A DNA stretch of 48,205 bases from JAJDIA01 sp031555145 (GCA_031555145.1 JAVBUR010000083.1:1-48205), one strand, 5' to 3'; shown: positions 1 through 8,442, counted from the first letter of the stretch. A program made the numbers and translations. Notes: generated from the sequence alone by a model not told the origin.

Positions 1-25
1 TATTTCATTGTCACCTCGCCCCAGC

Positions 26-90
26 CATATTTTTTCTTTTCAAATCCCCTTACACAAAACCCTACAAGGGGTTTGAAAAGAAAAAATATG
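26..90. repeat. Long near-perfect inverted repeat (hairpin)
   Basis: Left arm 26-51 and right arm 66-90 are reverse complements over about 25 bases, apart from one extra A in the left arm. The loop is 52-65. The arms are a pyrimidine tract ending in CCCCTT and its complement. CCAGCC at 21-26 and GGCTGG at 105-110 could form an outer stem. The length is unusual for a simple terminator. It could be a bidirectional terminator for a gene left of the window or part of an interspersed element. Confidence 0.7.
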
Positions 91-135
91 TACCCGATAG
101 ACTCGGCTGGCCTATTCATTGGCAAACATAGTATC

Positions 136-215
136 TACGAATACGATGCCCGTGACCGGGCATTCATCGTCGCGACGAACACCCAATTACTTTCAAGTCT
201 GGTTGATATTGAATA
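136..215 (+). repeat. Repeat copy A, inverted partner near 48 kb
   Basis: Positions 136-195 match the reverse complement of 48014-48072 with only a handful of differences, including a one-base insertion; weaker similarity continues to about 215. The copy contains a hairpin (ATGCCCG at 146-152, loop TGAC, CGGGCAT at 157-163) and the 10-base palindrome CGTCGCGACG at 168-177. Two copies in about 48 kb suggest a dispersed repeat family. Confidence 0.7.
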
Positions 216-226
216 TGCCAATACAC

Positions 227-254
227 GATAAAAGGCTACGGAGTGCCTTTTATC
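227..254 (-). terminator. Intrinsic terminator of lgt
   Basis: GATAAAAGGC (227-236) and GCCTTTTATC (245-254) form a perfect 10-bp stem with an 8-base loop. The stem includes the lgt stop codon (250-252), so the terminator overlaps the end of the gene. The A/T half of the stem supplies the U-rich end. Confidence 0.6.
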
Positions 255-1083
255 TCCGGTTACTGCGGAGGAGACTGCGAAGGAGACAGAAGAGGCCTAA
301 GAGGATAAAAGGGATACTGAGCCATTGTCCCATATCAAGAGACATGCTACTTTCGAAGGAAACCTGCCGTTCTTTCAGGAATTCGACGAAAAAGCGGAAG
401 GTAAAGATGGTCGTAAGGCAATAACCAAAGTAGAAACCTTTGCCCAGTGAAGTACGATGAGCACGATAGATCAGGATGCCAACAATGAAAAATAACAGGT
501 AAGCAAACGCCTCGTACAGTTGTGACGGGTGACGGGGCAGGTCGTCGACCTGGGCGAAGATGATTCCCCAATCGCCGTTTGTCGGTTTGCCGATAATCTC
601 TGAGTTCATAAAATTACCGATCCGGATAAAACAGGCTGTAATAGGCGTAGCGATGGCAATATTATCGAGTACCGTCCATAGGTTGATCTTGGTTCGACGC
701 ACATATAACCAAAGCGCAATCATTAACCCCAGCGTACCGCCATGGCTGGCTAAGCCCAGAAAGCCGGTGATCCGGATACCGGCGTCCGTAAATTTGACAG
801 GTAAGATCATTTCGAGGGGATGGTGCAGGTAGTAGTCCGGCTCGTAAAAGAGGCAATGTCCCAGCCGCGCCCCGACCAGGATACCGACAAAACAATAAAA
901 GAACAACGGCTCAAACGCTTTCGGATCGATCTTCTGATCAGTATACAAATACTTGACAATCCAATAGGCCAGCCCTAACCCGATCACCCACATCAACGTA
1001 TAATAACGTAACCCGTCCCATCCGCCGATGGCGAACAATGAAAGAGGAGGATCCCAGATGATCGGATGATTAACCATATACAT
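250..1083 (-). CDS. lgt: Prolipoprotein diacylglyceryl transferase Lgt
   Basis: Lgt transfers diacylglycerol from phosphatidylglycerol to the lipobox cysteine of prolipoproteins in the inner membrane, the first step of lipoprotein maturation. The 277-residue product is polytopic. It carries the family's arginine and glycine signatures: VGARLGHCLFYEPDYY, then a GLASHGGTLG loop containing the conserved His-Gly, then RIGNFMNSEIIG, the core of the Lgt signature. PRHPSQLYEA follows. Length is normal for the family. The start could be ATG 1083 or ATG 1077 (second Met); a TAnnTTTG-type -7 box lies at 1102-1109. Several lipoproteins in this window are expected substrates. Confidence 0.97.
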   Translation of the reverse strand: MYMVNHPIIWDPPLSLFAIGGWDGLRYYTLMWVIGLGLAYWIVKYLYTDQKIDPKAFEPLFFYCFVGILVGARLGHCLFYEPDYYLHHPLEMILPVKFTDAGIRITGFLGLASHGGTLGLMIALWLYVRRTKINLWTVLDNIAIATPITACFIRIGNFMNSEIIGKPTNGDWGIIFAQVDDLPRHPSQLYEAFAYLLFFIVGILIYRAHRTSLGKGFYFGYCLTTIFTFRFFVEFLKERQVSFESSMSLDMGQWLSIPFILLGLFCLLRSLLRSNRR

Positions 1084-1101
1084 TCTTTAGTTATAGTCGC
1101 A

Positions 1102-1109
1102 CAAAGATA
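1102..1109 (-). promoter_or_regulatory. -7 box for lgt (TATCTTTG)
   Basis: On the minus strand this reads TATCTTTG, an exact match to the Bacteroidetes sigma -7 consensus TAnnTTTG, about 19 bases upstream of the lgt ATG. No clear TTTG -33 element is seen at the usual spacing. Confidence 0.6.
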
Positions 1110-1152
1110 GAATAAATTACAGCTGAATCCCCGAAAATCAAATCAGTAATAC

Positions 1153-1160
1153 TATCTTTG
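1153..1160 (+). promoter_or_regulatory. -7 box for DUF1080 gene (TATCTTTG)
   Basis: TATCTTTG matches TAnnTTTG exactly and is divergent from the lgt promoter about 45 bases away. It would give a leader of roughly 40 bases before ATG 1206. Confidence 0.6.
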
Positions 1161-1205
1161 GGAGGTTTTTGAGCCTAATTAATGTTTAATTCTAATATCA
1201 ATCCT

Positions 1206-1931
1206 ATGTTGAAAAAGAGTGTGATTATTCTTATGCTGGCCGCGGCTTTCTCGGGCCAGGCAATGGCGCAGCAAAGCAATACGCTGACTGCGCAGGAAAA
1301 AAAAGACGGGTGGGTACTCCTGTTTGATGGAAAAAGTTTTGACGGATGGCGTAAATGTAACGCTACTGAGATGGCAGCAAACTGGTCGATCGACGAAAAT
1401 GCCATGAAAGTAGCCCGCGGCCAACGTGCTGGTTCTGGACAAGGTGGTGATATCCTGTATGGAACGAAAAAGTACAGCAACTTCGAATTATCGATCGACT
1501 GGAAGATCGAAAAAGAAGGGAACTCGGGTATCTTCTACTATGTACAGGAAGTACCGGGCAAGCCTATTTATTACGCCGCACCGGAAATACAAGTGCTTGA
1601 CAACTGGAATGCCGGTGACAACAAGCTGGCTAACCACCTGGCAGGTTCGCTCTATGACATCCTCCCCGCATTACCGCAGAATGCCAAACCGGCCGGACAG
1701 TGGAACACGATCGTGGTCCGTGTCAAAGACGGCGTAGTGACTCATACACAAAACGGCGTGGAGGTCGTGAAATACGAACTCTGGACACCGCAGTGGTATG
1801 AAATGGTAGCGAAAAGCAAATTCAAAGACTGGCCGGGTTTCAAGGAAGGCCCTGCCAAAGAAGGCTATATCGGTTTGCAGGATCACGGCTACGACTGCTG
1901 GTTCCGCAACATCAAGATCCGCGAACTGTAA
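1206..1931 (+). CDS. Secreted DUF1080 (PF06439) 3-keto-disaccharide hydrolase-like protein
   Basis: A periplasmic protein of the DUF1080/3-keto-disaccharide hydrolase family, which has a concanavalin-like fold. I chose ATG 1206 (241 residues) over the in-frame ATG 1182, because 1206 places the Lys-Lys n-region directly at the start of a classic signal peptide (MLKKSVIILMLAAAF, cleavage after AMA). Family hallmarks include the opening KDGWVLLFDGKSFDGWR, NFELSIDWKIEKEGNSGIFY in the middle, and the closing GYIGLQDHGYDCWFRNIKI. Members have been linked to breakdown of glycosides via 3-keto intermediates, often beside sugar isomerase-like TIM barrels. One such protein lies at 3455-4351 but is separated by an opposing MATE gene. 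The exact substrate cannot be read from the sequence. Confidence 0.88.
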   Translation: MLKKSVIILMLAAAFSGQAMAQQSNTLTAQEKKDGWVLLFDGKSFDGWRKCNATEMAANWSIDENAMKVARGQRAGSGQGGDILYGTKKYSNFELSIDWKIEKEGNSGIFYYVQEVPGKPIYYAAPEIQVLDNWNAGDNKLANHLAGSLYDILPALPQNAKPAGQWNTIVVRVKDGVVTHTQNGVEVVKYELWTPQWYEMVAKSKFKDWPGFKEGPAKEGYIGLQDHGYDCWFRNIKIREL

Positions 1932-1951
1932 GAACAGACGGAATAAAAACG

Positions 1952-1989
1952 ACGGAAGGCTGCCTGAATGTATTCGTGCAGCCTTCCGT
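1952..1989. terminator. Bidirectional terminator between DUF1080 and MATE genes
   Basis: ACGGAAGGCTGC (1952-1963) and GCAGCCTTCCGT (1978-1989) form a perfect 12-bp stem between two convergent genes. A-rich sequence precedes it and T-rich sequence follows, as expected for use on both strands. Confidence 0.75.
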
Positions 1990-2031
1990 TTGTATATAAC
2001 AACTTCGCGCTATCTCTGTGTGCCGTCTTGT

Positions 2032-3372
2032 TCAGTCGGCAATTTTCAGTATCTTTTTCTGCAACAGGCGGAACCAGATAAAAGCCACAATTCCTTTCAG
2101 TGAACTGGTGATGCTGATCGCCCACCAAACCCCTTCCACGCCCAACCCGGCATTCGACAGGACAATGGCCAACGGGATACGGATGATATTGAACGATATA
2201 CTGATAATGGCAGGCGGCATCGTTCGGCCGGTACCATAGAAAAGTCCCTGCATCGTGATCTCCAGCATCATGAAAAGCATCGAGTAGCCATCTATCCGAA
2301 GAAAGATACCACCCGCCATAAAAGCTTCCCGTTCGGGAACGATTAATGAAAATACTTCACTCCCGAAGAAGACAAACAACAGGGTACAGAACAGGCCAAG
2401 GATCAGCGTCATCTGCAACGTTACATGATAGGCTTTCTTCACCCGGTCGTGCTTCATCGCGGCAAAGTTCTGGGCGACAAAGGCACTCAGCCCGGTGCTA
2501 AAACCCTGGGAGGTATTCCAGGCAATGGCTTCGAGCTGCCCACCGGCCGTAAGTGTCATCAGCCCGATATGTCCTCCATGTAGGGAGGCGGTACGTCCCA
2601 TAAACAGGTTGATGATGGCAAAGAAACTGTTGAGGATCGCCACCGGCAGTCCAAGTTGGAGCACTCGCCGGGTATACTTCCACCGCAGCTGGGTAAAGAA
2701 CGGAAAACCGCCCAACAGCCGGCTCCGTCGTTTCAGTTGGATGACAAACAGCAGGCAAACAATCGCCTGCGCCAGCCAGGTAGCCCAACCGGCGCCCGCC
2801 GTTCCTCCATCGAAGACAAAGATAAACAAGGGATCGAGCACCATATTCAGAAGCAGCCCGATGCCGCTGATATAGAAAGGTATCTTACTCATCCCCGCTG
2901 CATTATGGATACCCGTGAAAGCAGCCGAAAGAAAGACAAAGGGAAACGCCGTAGCGACAATACGAAGGTACTCGACTGCCATGTCGGTGATAGCAGGAGA
3001 AAGGGCGAACAGCCCGATGATCGGGCGTGCCAACATAAACAGTAGAAATCCCCAGCAGAGGGAAATAAGTAACCCAATGGTGAGGTTATGCGAGGCATAC
3101 CGGCGTGCTTCGTCTGCATTTTGCAACCCGATGCTCTGCCCTACACTGACCTCCGAGCCCACTTTACTGAGCAGGGAGATGGAGTTCGTCATCCAGGTAA
3201 GGATACCGACCGCACCGACAGCCGCGACCGATTCGCTTCCCAAACGTCCAACCCATGCGATATCCGTAATGGTATAAGCCATCTGGATGAATGAAGTTCC
3301 CACAATGGGCATGGCGAGGTTGAATAGCTGCCTGCCAATAGGCCCTTCGGTTAGATTTCTAATACCCTGCAT
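2032..3372 (-). CDS. MATE family efflux transporter
   Basis: A 446-residue polytopic membrane protein of the multidrug and toxic compound extrusion family (NorM/DinF-like), which exports cationic drugs or metabolites in exchange for Na+ or H+. The N-terminus has the family pattern LTEGPIGRQLFNLAMPIVGTSFIQM with ITDIAWVGRLGS shortly after. The second half repeats the arrangement, with ILQLGLP-type sequence before a new bundle of helices. About twelve hydrophobic segments are visible, matching the usual size of 440-470. The substrate is not predictable. It stands alone, with an opposing gene on each side. Confidence 0.92.
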   Translation of the reverse strand: MQGIRNLTEGPIGRQLFNLAMPIVGTSFIQMAYTITDIAWVGRLGSESVAAVGAVGILTWMTNSISLLSKVGSEVSVGQSIGLQNADEARRYASHNLTIGLLISLCWGFLLFMLARPIIGLFALSPAITDMAVEYLRIVATAFPFVFLSAAFTGIHNAAGMSKIPFYISGIGLLLNMVLDPLFIFVFDGGTAGAGWATWLAQAIVCLLFVIQLKRRSRLLGGFPFFTQLRWKYTRRVLQLGLPVAILNSFFAIINLFMGRTASLHGGHIGLMTLTAGGQLEAIAWNTSQGFSTGLSAFVAQNFAAMKHDRVKKAYHVTLQMTLILGLFCTLLFVFFGSEVFSLIVPEREAFMAGGIFLRIDGYSMLFMMLEITMQGLFYGTGRTMPPAIISISFNIIRIPLAIVLSNAGLGVEGVWWAISITSSLKGIVAFIWFRLLQKKILKIAD

Positions 3373-3385
3373 TCTTTACCAAAAT

Positions 3386-3418
3386 TTGGGCAAAAGTAAG
3401 AATTAATTTTTACCTTTA
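3386..3418 (+). promoter_or_regulatory. Possible promoter for TIM-barrel gene
   Basis: TTTG at 3386-3389 is followed after 21 bases by TACCTTTA (3411-3418), one mismatch from TAnnTTTG. The spacing fits a Bacteroidetes -33/-7 promoter and the leader would be about 30 bases. It overlaps the divergent MATE -7 box. Confidence 0.4.
3391..3398 (-). promoter_or_regulatory. -7 box for MATE gene (TACTTTTG)
   Basis: The minus strand reads TACTTTTG, an exact TAnnTTTG match 18 bases upstream of the MATE start codon. Confidence 0.5.
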
Positions 3419-3454
3419 ACGCGGTTAATCTTATACATTAGTAAAAACAAAAGC

Positions 3455-4351
3455 ATGGTAACAAGAAGAGATTTTTTGAAAACAGGCGCTGCCCTGACAG
3501 CCTTGAGTGTAGTTCCGGCCGGCTGGACAGCTTGTACGGGAGCTCCCAAGGAAAAGGCGATCGGCGTCCAGTTGTATAGCGTGCGTGAAGAAATTCAGGT
3601 ACATGTGGAAGAAACACTCAAAGCAGTGATCAATATCGGATACAAACGCCTGGAATCTTTTGCCTACCGGGATGGCAAGTTCTTTAACAAGACTCCGCGT
3701 GAAATGAAAAAGTTCCTGGCCGACCTGGGAGCTACAATGACCGGTTCGCATACCAATATGCGCTTCCTTCCTGCTGAAGGTGGCGACTTTACTGAACAAT
3801 GGGATGGTTGGAAAAAGAATTGTACCGATACGGCAACAGTCGGTTGCAAATGGATCGTACAGGCCGGCTATCCTGCCCGGCAGATCGAGACGATCGACGA
3901 CGTGAAACGCCTGGCTGCCCAATTCAACCAATGCGGAGCCATCGCAAAAGAAAACGGATTAAAATTCGCATTCCACAACCATGTCGAAGAATTTCATCAG
4001 ATAGACGGACAGATCCCGTATGATGTCATGATCGAGAACACCGATCCGGAACTGGTGACTTTCCAGATGGATACAGCCCAGTTGGTATACGGTGGTTTCA
4101 AATGCGACGACTATGTACGGAGATACCCGGGCCGTTTCGGTAACTGGCACCTCAAAGACGCCAACCCGGATGGCGAAGGCAGTACGGAATTCGGTAAAGG
4201 ACTGGTTGACTTTGAGGCCCTCTTTGCCGTAGCCGACATCGCCGGCCTGGAAGACTACTACGTAGAGCAGGAACGCTACAACATGACACCATTGGAAGCA
4301 TTGAAATACGACTACGACTTCCTGGTGAATGCACCGTATGTGAAGTGGTAA
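3455..4351 (+). CDS. Tat-exported sugar phosphate isomerase/epimerase-like TIM barrel (PF01261)
   Basis: A 298-residue xylose isomerase-like TIM-barrel protein. The N-terminus has a twin-arginine signal (RRDFLK at residues 4-9, then a hydrophobic stretch). A Cys at residue 27 in WTAC could be a weak lipidation site. The barrel's metal-site segments are recognisable: FHNHVEEFHQ, FQMDTAQLV, GNWHLKD and YYVEQERYN. Tat export suggests that it folds with its metal in the cytoplasm and works in the periplasm. Bacteroidetes have many such proteins, and some act with DUF1080 enzymes on keto-sugars. The reaction of this one is unknown. It is monocistronic, between two opposing genes. Confidence 0.88.
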   Translation: MVTRRDFLKTGAALTALSVVPAGWTACTGAPKEKAIGVQLYSVREEIQVHVEETLKAVINIGYKRLESFAYRDGKFFNKTPREMKKFLADLGATMTGSHTNMRFLPAEGGDFTEQWDGWKKNCTDTATVGCKWIVQAGYPARQIETIDDVKRLAAQFNQCGAIAKENGLKFAFHNHVEEFHQIDGQIPYDVMIENTDPELVTFQMDTAQLVYGGFKCDDYVRRYPGRFGNWHLKDANPDGEGSTEFGKGLVDFEALFAVADIAGLEDYYVEQERYNMTPLEALKYDYDFLVNAPYVKW

Positions 4352-4381
4352 TAGATGAATGTGATATTCCCTGAAAATAGA

Positions 4382-4414
4382 AAGAGGTTGGCCGGTGTTT
4401 CCGGTCAACCTCTT
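4382..4414. terminator. Bidirectional terminator
   Basis: Arms 4382-4395 and 4401-4414 pair over 14 bp (AAGAGGTTGGCCGG with CCGGTCAACCTCTT, one G-T wobble) around the loop TGTTT. It lies between two convergent genes and can serve both. Confidence 0.75.
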
Positions 4415-4441
4415 GTTGTATATTGGCGGATGGCGTGTCTG

Positions 4442-5632
4442 CTATTTTTCGATCACATATCCTTTTGTGAGTGCCAGACCGATAACCGACTGATTGATAG
4501 CCTCCCCTAAGTCATCACCGGTTTTGCCGGCGTCTTTCTTCACCTGCTCATCGATATAATCCTGTCGCTTCTTTGCCAGTTCAGCGATTTCTTTTTGCAA
4601 GCCTGTACGTTCGGTGTCTTTTTGGGCGACAATGGCTTTGATTTCCTGTTTGGATTTATTTTTCAGTTCGTCAGGGAGTTCGCTTTCTTGTACTTCCTCC
4701 AAGGCAACAGCGCTTTCTTTGGCTTTATCAACCAGGTCCCAGCTTTTATTGTCGTATACTTTCTTTGTTTTGCTCACTGCCCGTTCGGTAAAATTGGCGG
4801 AAGAAACCGATTTGGCATTGACGTCCTGCTGTAGCTGGCTTTCTTTTTTAGCTGTCCCCTTGCTTCCGTAACTGATATAGGTGTCGTTTAGCTTCTCGTT
4901 GCACTCCATGATCCGGGCATCATACGGTGTATCGTAATGACGTACCTGCTCATCGTGGTTGATGTTGAAGAACTTGCCCTTTCCCCGGATAGCGGCATCC
5001 TGCCAGGAAGCGGATTCTCCCCATCCGTCGCCACCGCAATGGATGGTATTGATATAGATGGCCTTTTCCAACGCACCCGAAACGGCGGTTTTGTAGTTGA
5101 CAGTTCCCTGTGTGAACGGTTCATTCCCGGCGATATAGATTAGTTTCATATCAGCCTCGCGCATGCCCCATTCCAGGACGTGGGTAGCTTCGCCAATAAC
5201 GGCTCCGCAATATTCCTGTCCGCCGTTGGTAGTCAGGGCAAATAGTTGTTCGGAGATCAGGTCGAGATCGTTTGTTAAGGGCACTACCAGGCGGATATGC
5301 TTCTTCGAGGCCGGGATGTTGTCATTCCCGTATTCATACAAGGCAATCTCTATGGCCGGGGTCTGGCCTTTATATTTAAGCGTGGTCAGTGTGTTGACAA
5401 TATTCCATAGGCGGGATTTAGCTTGTTCGATTAACCCGTCCATGCTGTTCGACGTATCGAGCAAGATGGCCACCTGTATCTTCGCTTCGTTGCTGATCAC
5501 GTCTTTCTCATTGACGGTAGTTACCGGATTATCAACCGATGTCTGTGACATGGCTCTGGCTTTTAACCCATCACATCCTACCATTAATAGGGCTACGATT
5601 AGAACTGCTGCGGATAATGTTACGTTTTTCAT
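4442..5632 (-). CDS. von Willebrand factor A domain lipoprotein
   Basis: A 396-residue lipoprotein with a lipobox ending in Cys20 (MVGC). A von Willebrand A domain starts near residue 50. The MIDAS metal motif is visible in LLDTSNSMDG (DxSxS). Later segments of the fold include TTNGGQEYCGAVI and MKLIYIAGNEPFTQG. The C-terminal third is Lys/Glu/Gln-rich and probably helical, with KNKSKQEIKAIVAQKD followed by ELAKKRQDYIDEQVKKD. The vWA domain suggests metal-dependent binding of a protein partner at the cell envelope. No MoxR ATPase or other usual vWA partner lies nearby, so its role is unknown. Confidence 0.85.
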   Translation of the reverse strand: MKNVTLSAAVLIVALLMVGCDGLKARAMSQTSVDNPVTTVNEKDVISNEAKIQVAILLDTSNSMDGLIEQAKSRLWNIVNTLTTLKYKGQTPAIEIALYEYGNDNIPASKKHIRLVVPLTNDLDLISEQLFALTTNGGQEYCGAVIGEATHVLEWGMREADMKLIYIAGNEPFTQGTVNYKTAVSGALEKAIYINTIHCGGDGWGESASWQDAAIRGKGKFFNINHDEQVRHYDTPYDARIMECNEKLNDTYISYGSKGTAKKESQLQQDVNAKSVSSANFTERAVSKTKKVYDNKSWDLVDKAKESAVALEEVQESELPDELKNKSKQEIKAIVAQKDTERTGLQKEIAELAKKRQDYIDEQVKKDAGKTGDDLGEAINQSVIGLALTKGYVIEK

Positions 5633-5790
5633 ATGCGTATGTTTTTACTGATTATGTATGATCCAAAAGTAGCCTATCAAAAAATAAGAATTCGGGCAGA
5701 ATGGGTGAACCGGCGTTTTAAAATGGTGAAAGATGGGGTTTAAAAGTTTTAAATGTGTTTACTTTGCAACTGTGGATCAACCTGATTGGT

Positions 5791-7635
5791 ATGCGTTATA
5801 CGTTTCTGTTCATCCTGTCTCTTTTGTGTATTCTCCCGGTATCGACCTGGGGGCAGTATGACTATACGAAAGAACAAAGCAAGACCAAAAGTGCCGTTAA
5901 GAAGTTATCCGGCAGTTTGGAAAAAAGCAGTTCGGACGATGAGATCGCAGCTGATTATATGACATTAGCGAAAGGATTAACGGCCGAAAACGAGTATGCC
6001 AAAGCCGAGAACTATTATGCACAAGCTATCCTATTGTATACGAAAACAAAGGACAAGCAGTCTTTGAATACTGCCTACCGTGAACTGGCAAAAGTACAGG
6101 AAGCACAACAGAAATTCGAGCAGGCGATCAGGAGCTACACACTGGCAGCCGAAAATGCATTGGCAAAAGAAGTGCAGGCGGTCAATGAAAATGACGCAAA
6201 CCGGTTGAAAAACCGGGATAATCCAGTATCACAGTCAAGCTATATCCAGAAAAATATCGAACTGTCCAATACCATCCGGAACAAGGACGAAGCCGTAAAT
6301 GCCTACCAACAAATGGCATCGGTCAGAAAAGAGATGAACGACAAAGAAGGAGCTATCGTCGATCTGAAAAGTGCACTTTCCAATGTCCAGGAGCCGGAAG
6401 AGGCCATGAAGATACAGCAGGAGATAGCCAAGACATATGCCGACGACGAACAATATGACGAAGCGATCCGTATGGGCGAATTCCTTGTGGAGGAGGCCAA
6501 ACAAACGAATGATCCCCGGATTGAAATCGGACAACTGCTGAGTCTGGCAGATACGTATGATGAAGCGGGAAATTCAGAAAAAAGCAGGGAGGCATTGCAA
6601 GAGGCCTACCAATTGGCTATCGACAACAGGCAGACGATGGAGGCCCGAAAAATACTATTGCGCCTGGTTGCCGCTTTACGCGACGGGAAGCATACAACTA
6701 CCGCATTGAACCTCTATGCTGGTTTTGTGAACCAACTGGATACATTGATCCAGTCGGACAGTACGCTGATAGATGCAAAGTTCTTCCAGGTACACGAACA
6801 ACGGATTACACAGTTGGAAAGGGAGCGGGCACTGAAAGACGACCTGATTGCCAAAACGAACCTGTTCAACTATGTGTTGCTGGGGTCTATCTGCCTGATC
6901 CTTGTCTTTCTGGTGCTGATCGTCCGATCATTGTATGCCATCAACAAGAAGAACAAACGGATTGCCCTTCAATCCCTGCGCAGGGAAATGAATCCGCACT
7001 TTATTTTCAACAGTCTGAATAGTATCAATCAGTTCATCGCCCAAAACAACGAGTTAGAGGCAAATAGGTATCTGTCTTCTTACTCCAGGCTAATGCGGAA
7101 TATGATGGAGAACTCCAACAAGGATTTTATATCCCTTTCTACCGAGGCAGAACTACTGCGGGAATATATGGAGCTGGAATATATGCGTTTCCGGGATAAG
7201 TTTACCTACCGGATAGAAGTCGCCGAAGAAATCGATATGGATGCCACTTACATCCCAAACATGCTTATACAACCTCAATTGGAGAATGCGATTTGGCATG
7301 GGTTGCGTTATAAAGACGGAGGAGGGATACTCCTCTTACATATATATAAAGAACTGAACCATCTGTATGCTGTTGTCGAAGATAACGGTATCGGATTAAA
7401 ACAAAGCCGGGAGCTGAAAACAAAACACCAGAAACATCATCATTCACGCGGGTTGACAAACACTCAGGAACGTATCGGGCTGCTGAATGAGATCTACCAT
7501 ATCGATATCCGTATGGAAATACAGGAAAAAGAAGGGGCAGATACCGGCGTCAGGGTGGTGTTACGATTCCCGTTTATAGATAAACGTCCTCAGGCAGATG
7601 AATACACTACAAAAGATCAGAAGCGTCATCGTTGA
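5791..7635 (+). CDS. TPR-containing LytS/YehU-type sensor histidine kinase
   Basis: I start this protein at ATG 5791 (614 residues). The longer frame uses GTG 5755, which lies on a promoter-like TTTACTTTG (5758-5766), whereas 5791 opens directly onto a signal peptide (MRYTFLFILSLLCILPVSTW). Residues about 40-330 are tetratricopeptide-like helical repeats in the periplasm. One membrane helix follows (LFNYVLLGSICLILVFLVLI), then a His_kinase (PF06580) domain. The phospho-accepting His is about residue 403 in REMNPHFIFNSLNSI. The HATPase part includes QPQLENAIWHGLRYK (N box) and VEDNGIGL (G box). The reading frame overlaps the response regulator gene by 38 bases, so the two are translated together and form one two-component system. 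Confidence 0.93.
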   Translation: MRYTFLFILSLLCILPVSTWGQYDYTKEQSKTKSAVKKLSGSLEKSSSDDEIAADYMTLAKGLTAENEYAKAENYYAQAILLYTKTKDKQSLNTAYRELAKVQEAQQKFEQAIRSYTLAAENALAKEVQAVNENDANRLKNRDNPVSQSSYIQKNIELSNTIRNKDEAVNAYQQMASVRKEMNDKEGAIVDLKSALSNVQEPEEAMKIQQEIAKTYADDEQYDEAIRMGEFLVEEAKQTNDPRIEIGQLLSLADTYDEAGNSEKSREALQEAYQLAIDNRQTMEARKILLRLVAALRDGKHTTTALNLYAGFVNQLDTLIQSDSTLIDAKFFQVHEQRITQLERERALKDDLIAKTNLFNYVLLGSICLILVFLVLIVRSLYAINKKNKRIALQSLRREMNPHFIFNSLNSINQFIAQNNELEANRYLSSYSRLMRNMMENSNKDFISLSTEAELLREYMELEYMRFRDKFTYRIEVAEEIDMDATYIPNMLIQPQLENAIWHGLRYKDGGGILLLHIYKELNHLYAVVEDNGIGLKQSRELKTKHQKHHHSRGLTNTQERIGLLNEIYHIDIRMEIQEKEGADTGVRVVLRFPFIDKRPQADEYTTKDQKRHR

Positions 7636-8356
7636 AGATGAAGCCGCCGCCCGAGAGGCGTTGAAAAACTATCTGTCGAAATATTGTCCGCAGATAGAGG
7701 TGATCGGTGAAGCACATGATTGCAAAGGGGCTATTCCTCTGTTGCATGAACGCCATCCGCAACTTGTTTTCCTGGATGTGGAGATGCCTTTTGGTAATGC
7801 GTTTGATGTGCTTGAAGGATGTAAAGACCTCTACTTCGAAACGATCTTTGTGACGGCTTTTTCCGAATACTCACTCCGGGCGTTAAACCAAAGCGCTGCC
7901 TATTATCTGCTGAAACCGGTCAGTATCGAAGAGTTGATCCTTGCCGTCAATAAAGTGCAGCAACATATTCTCAAACAGGAACTGTTTAACCGTAACCAGA
8001 TACTGATCGAGAACTTCCGGGAACCGAAACCGGAAAAACAACAAGTCATTCTTCCTACACTCGAAGGCTTTGAGGTGGTAAAGATGGAAGAGATCATCCG
8101 CCTGCAAGGCAATGGAAACTTTACCGATATTTATCTCCGGAATAAGGGCAAGAAAATGGTGTGCCGGTTCCTGAAACACTTCGGAGAGATACTCCCGTAT
8201 CCATTTATCCGTGTACATAAATCGCACATTATTAACTTCAATTATGTAAAGTCCTACTATAAGAATTCCGGTGGTTACGTAGTGATGGAAGATAATACCG
8301 AAATCGAAGTGTCGTCTACTTACAAGGAGGAACTTTTAAAATTGTTTAAATCCTGA
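7598..8356 (+). CDS. LytTR family response regulator
   Basis: A 252-residue response regulator. The N-terminal receiver has its acidic pocket in IVEDE and the phospho-accepting Asp60 in LVFLDVEMP. The conserved Ser/Thr (TAF) and Lys (LLKPV) follow. Residues about 145-250 are a LytTR DNA-binding domain, with IIRLQGNGNFTDIYL, then FLKHFGEILPYPFIRVHKSHIIN, typical of the family. It is the partner of the overlapping LytS-type kinase. LytTR regulators bind direct repeats near promoters; I could not identify a target site in this window. Confidence 0.95.
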   Translation: MNTLQKIRSVIVEDEAAAREALKNYLSKYCPQIEVIGEAHDCKGAIPLLHERHPQLVFLDVEMPFGNAFDVLEGCKDLYFETIFVTAFSEYSLRALNQSAAYYLLKPVSIEELILAVNKVQQHILKQELFNRNQILIENFREPKPEKQQVILPTLEGFEVVKMEEIIRLQGNGNFTDIYLRNKGKKMVCRFLKHFGEILPYPFIRVHKSHIINFNYVKSYYKNSGGYVVMEDNTEIEVSSTYKEELLKLFKS

Positions 8357-8442
8357 ATGTACGACTTATCGAAGTACCCGGCAGGTAGCAATTTTGCACA
8401 GGAAAAGCCGGGAATTGACCATTTTTGAGTTTTTATTGTCCC

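Larger units (their letters stand above)
1..249. other. Gene-free, repeat-rich stretch at left end
   Basis: I see no credible gene before the lgt stop codon. The stretch holds a long hairpin (26-90), a short repeat (136-215) with an inverted copy near 48 kb, and the lgt terminator (227-254). An open frame starting at 119 on the plus strand runs into the antisense of lgt and has a low-complexity Arg/Lys-rich product, so I do not call it. Confidence 0.6.

Noticed and set aside
119..424. Open frame of 101 codons on the plus strand at the left end
   Set aside because: Most of it is antisense to the 3' end of lgt, and its first part lies on a dispersed repeat. The product is low-complexity and Arg/Lys-rich.
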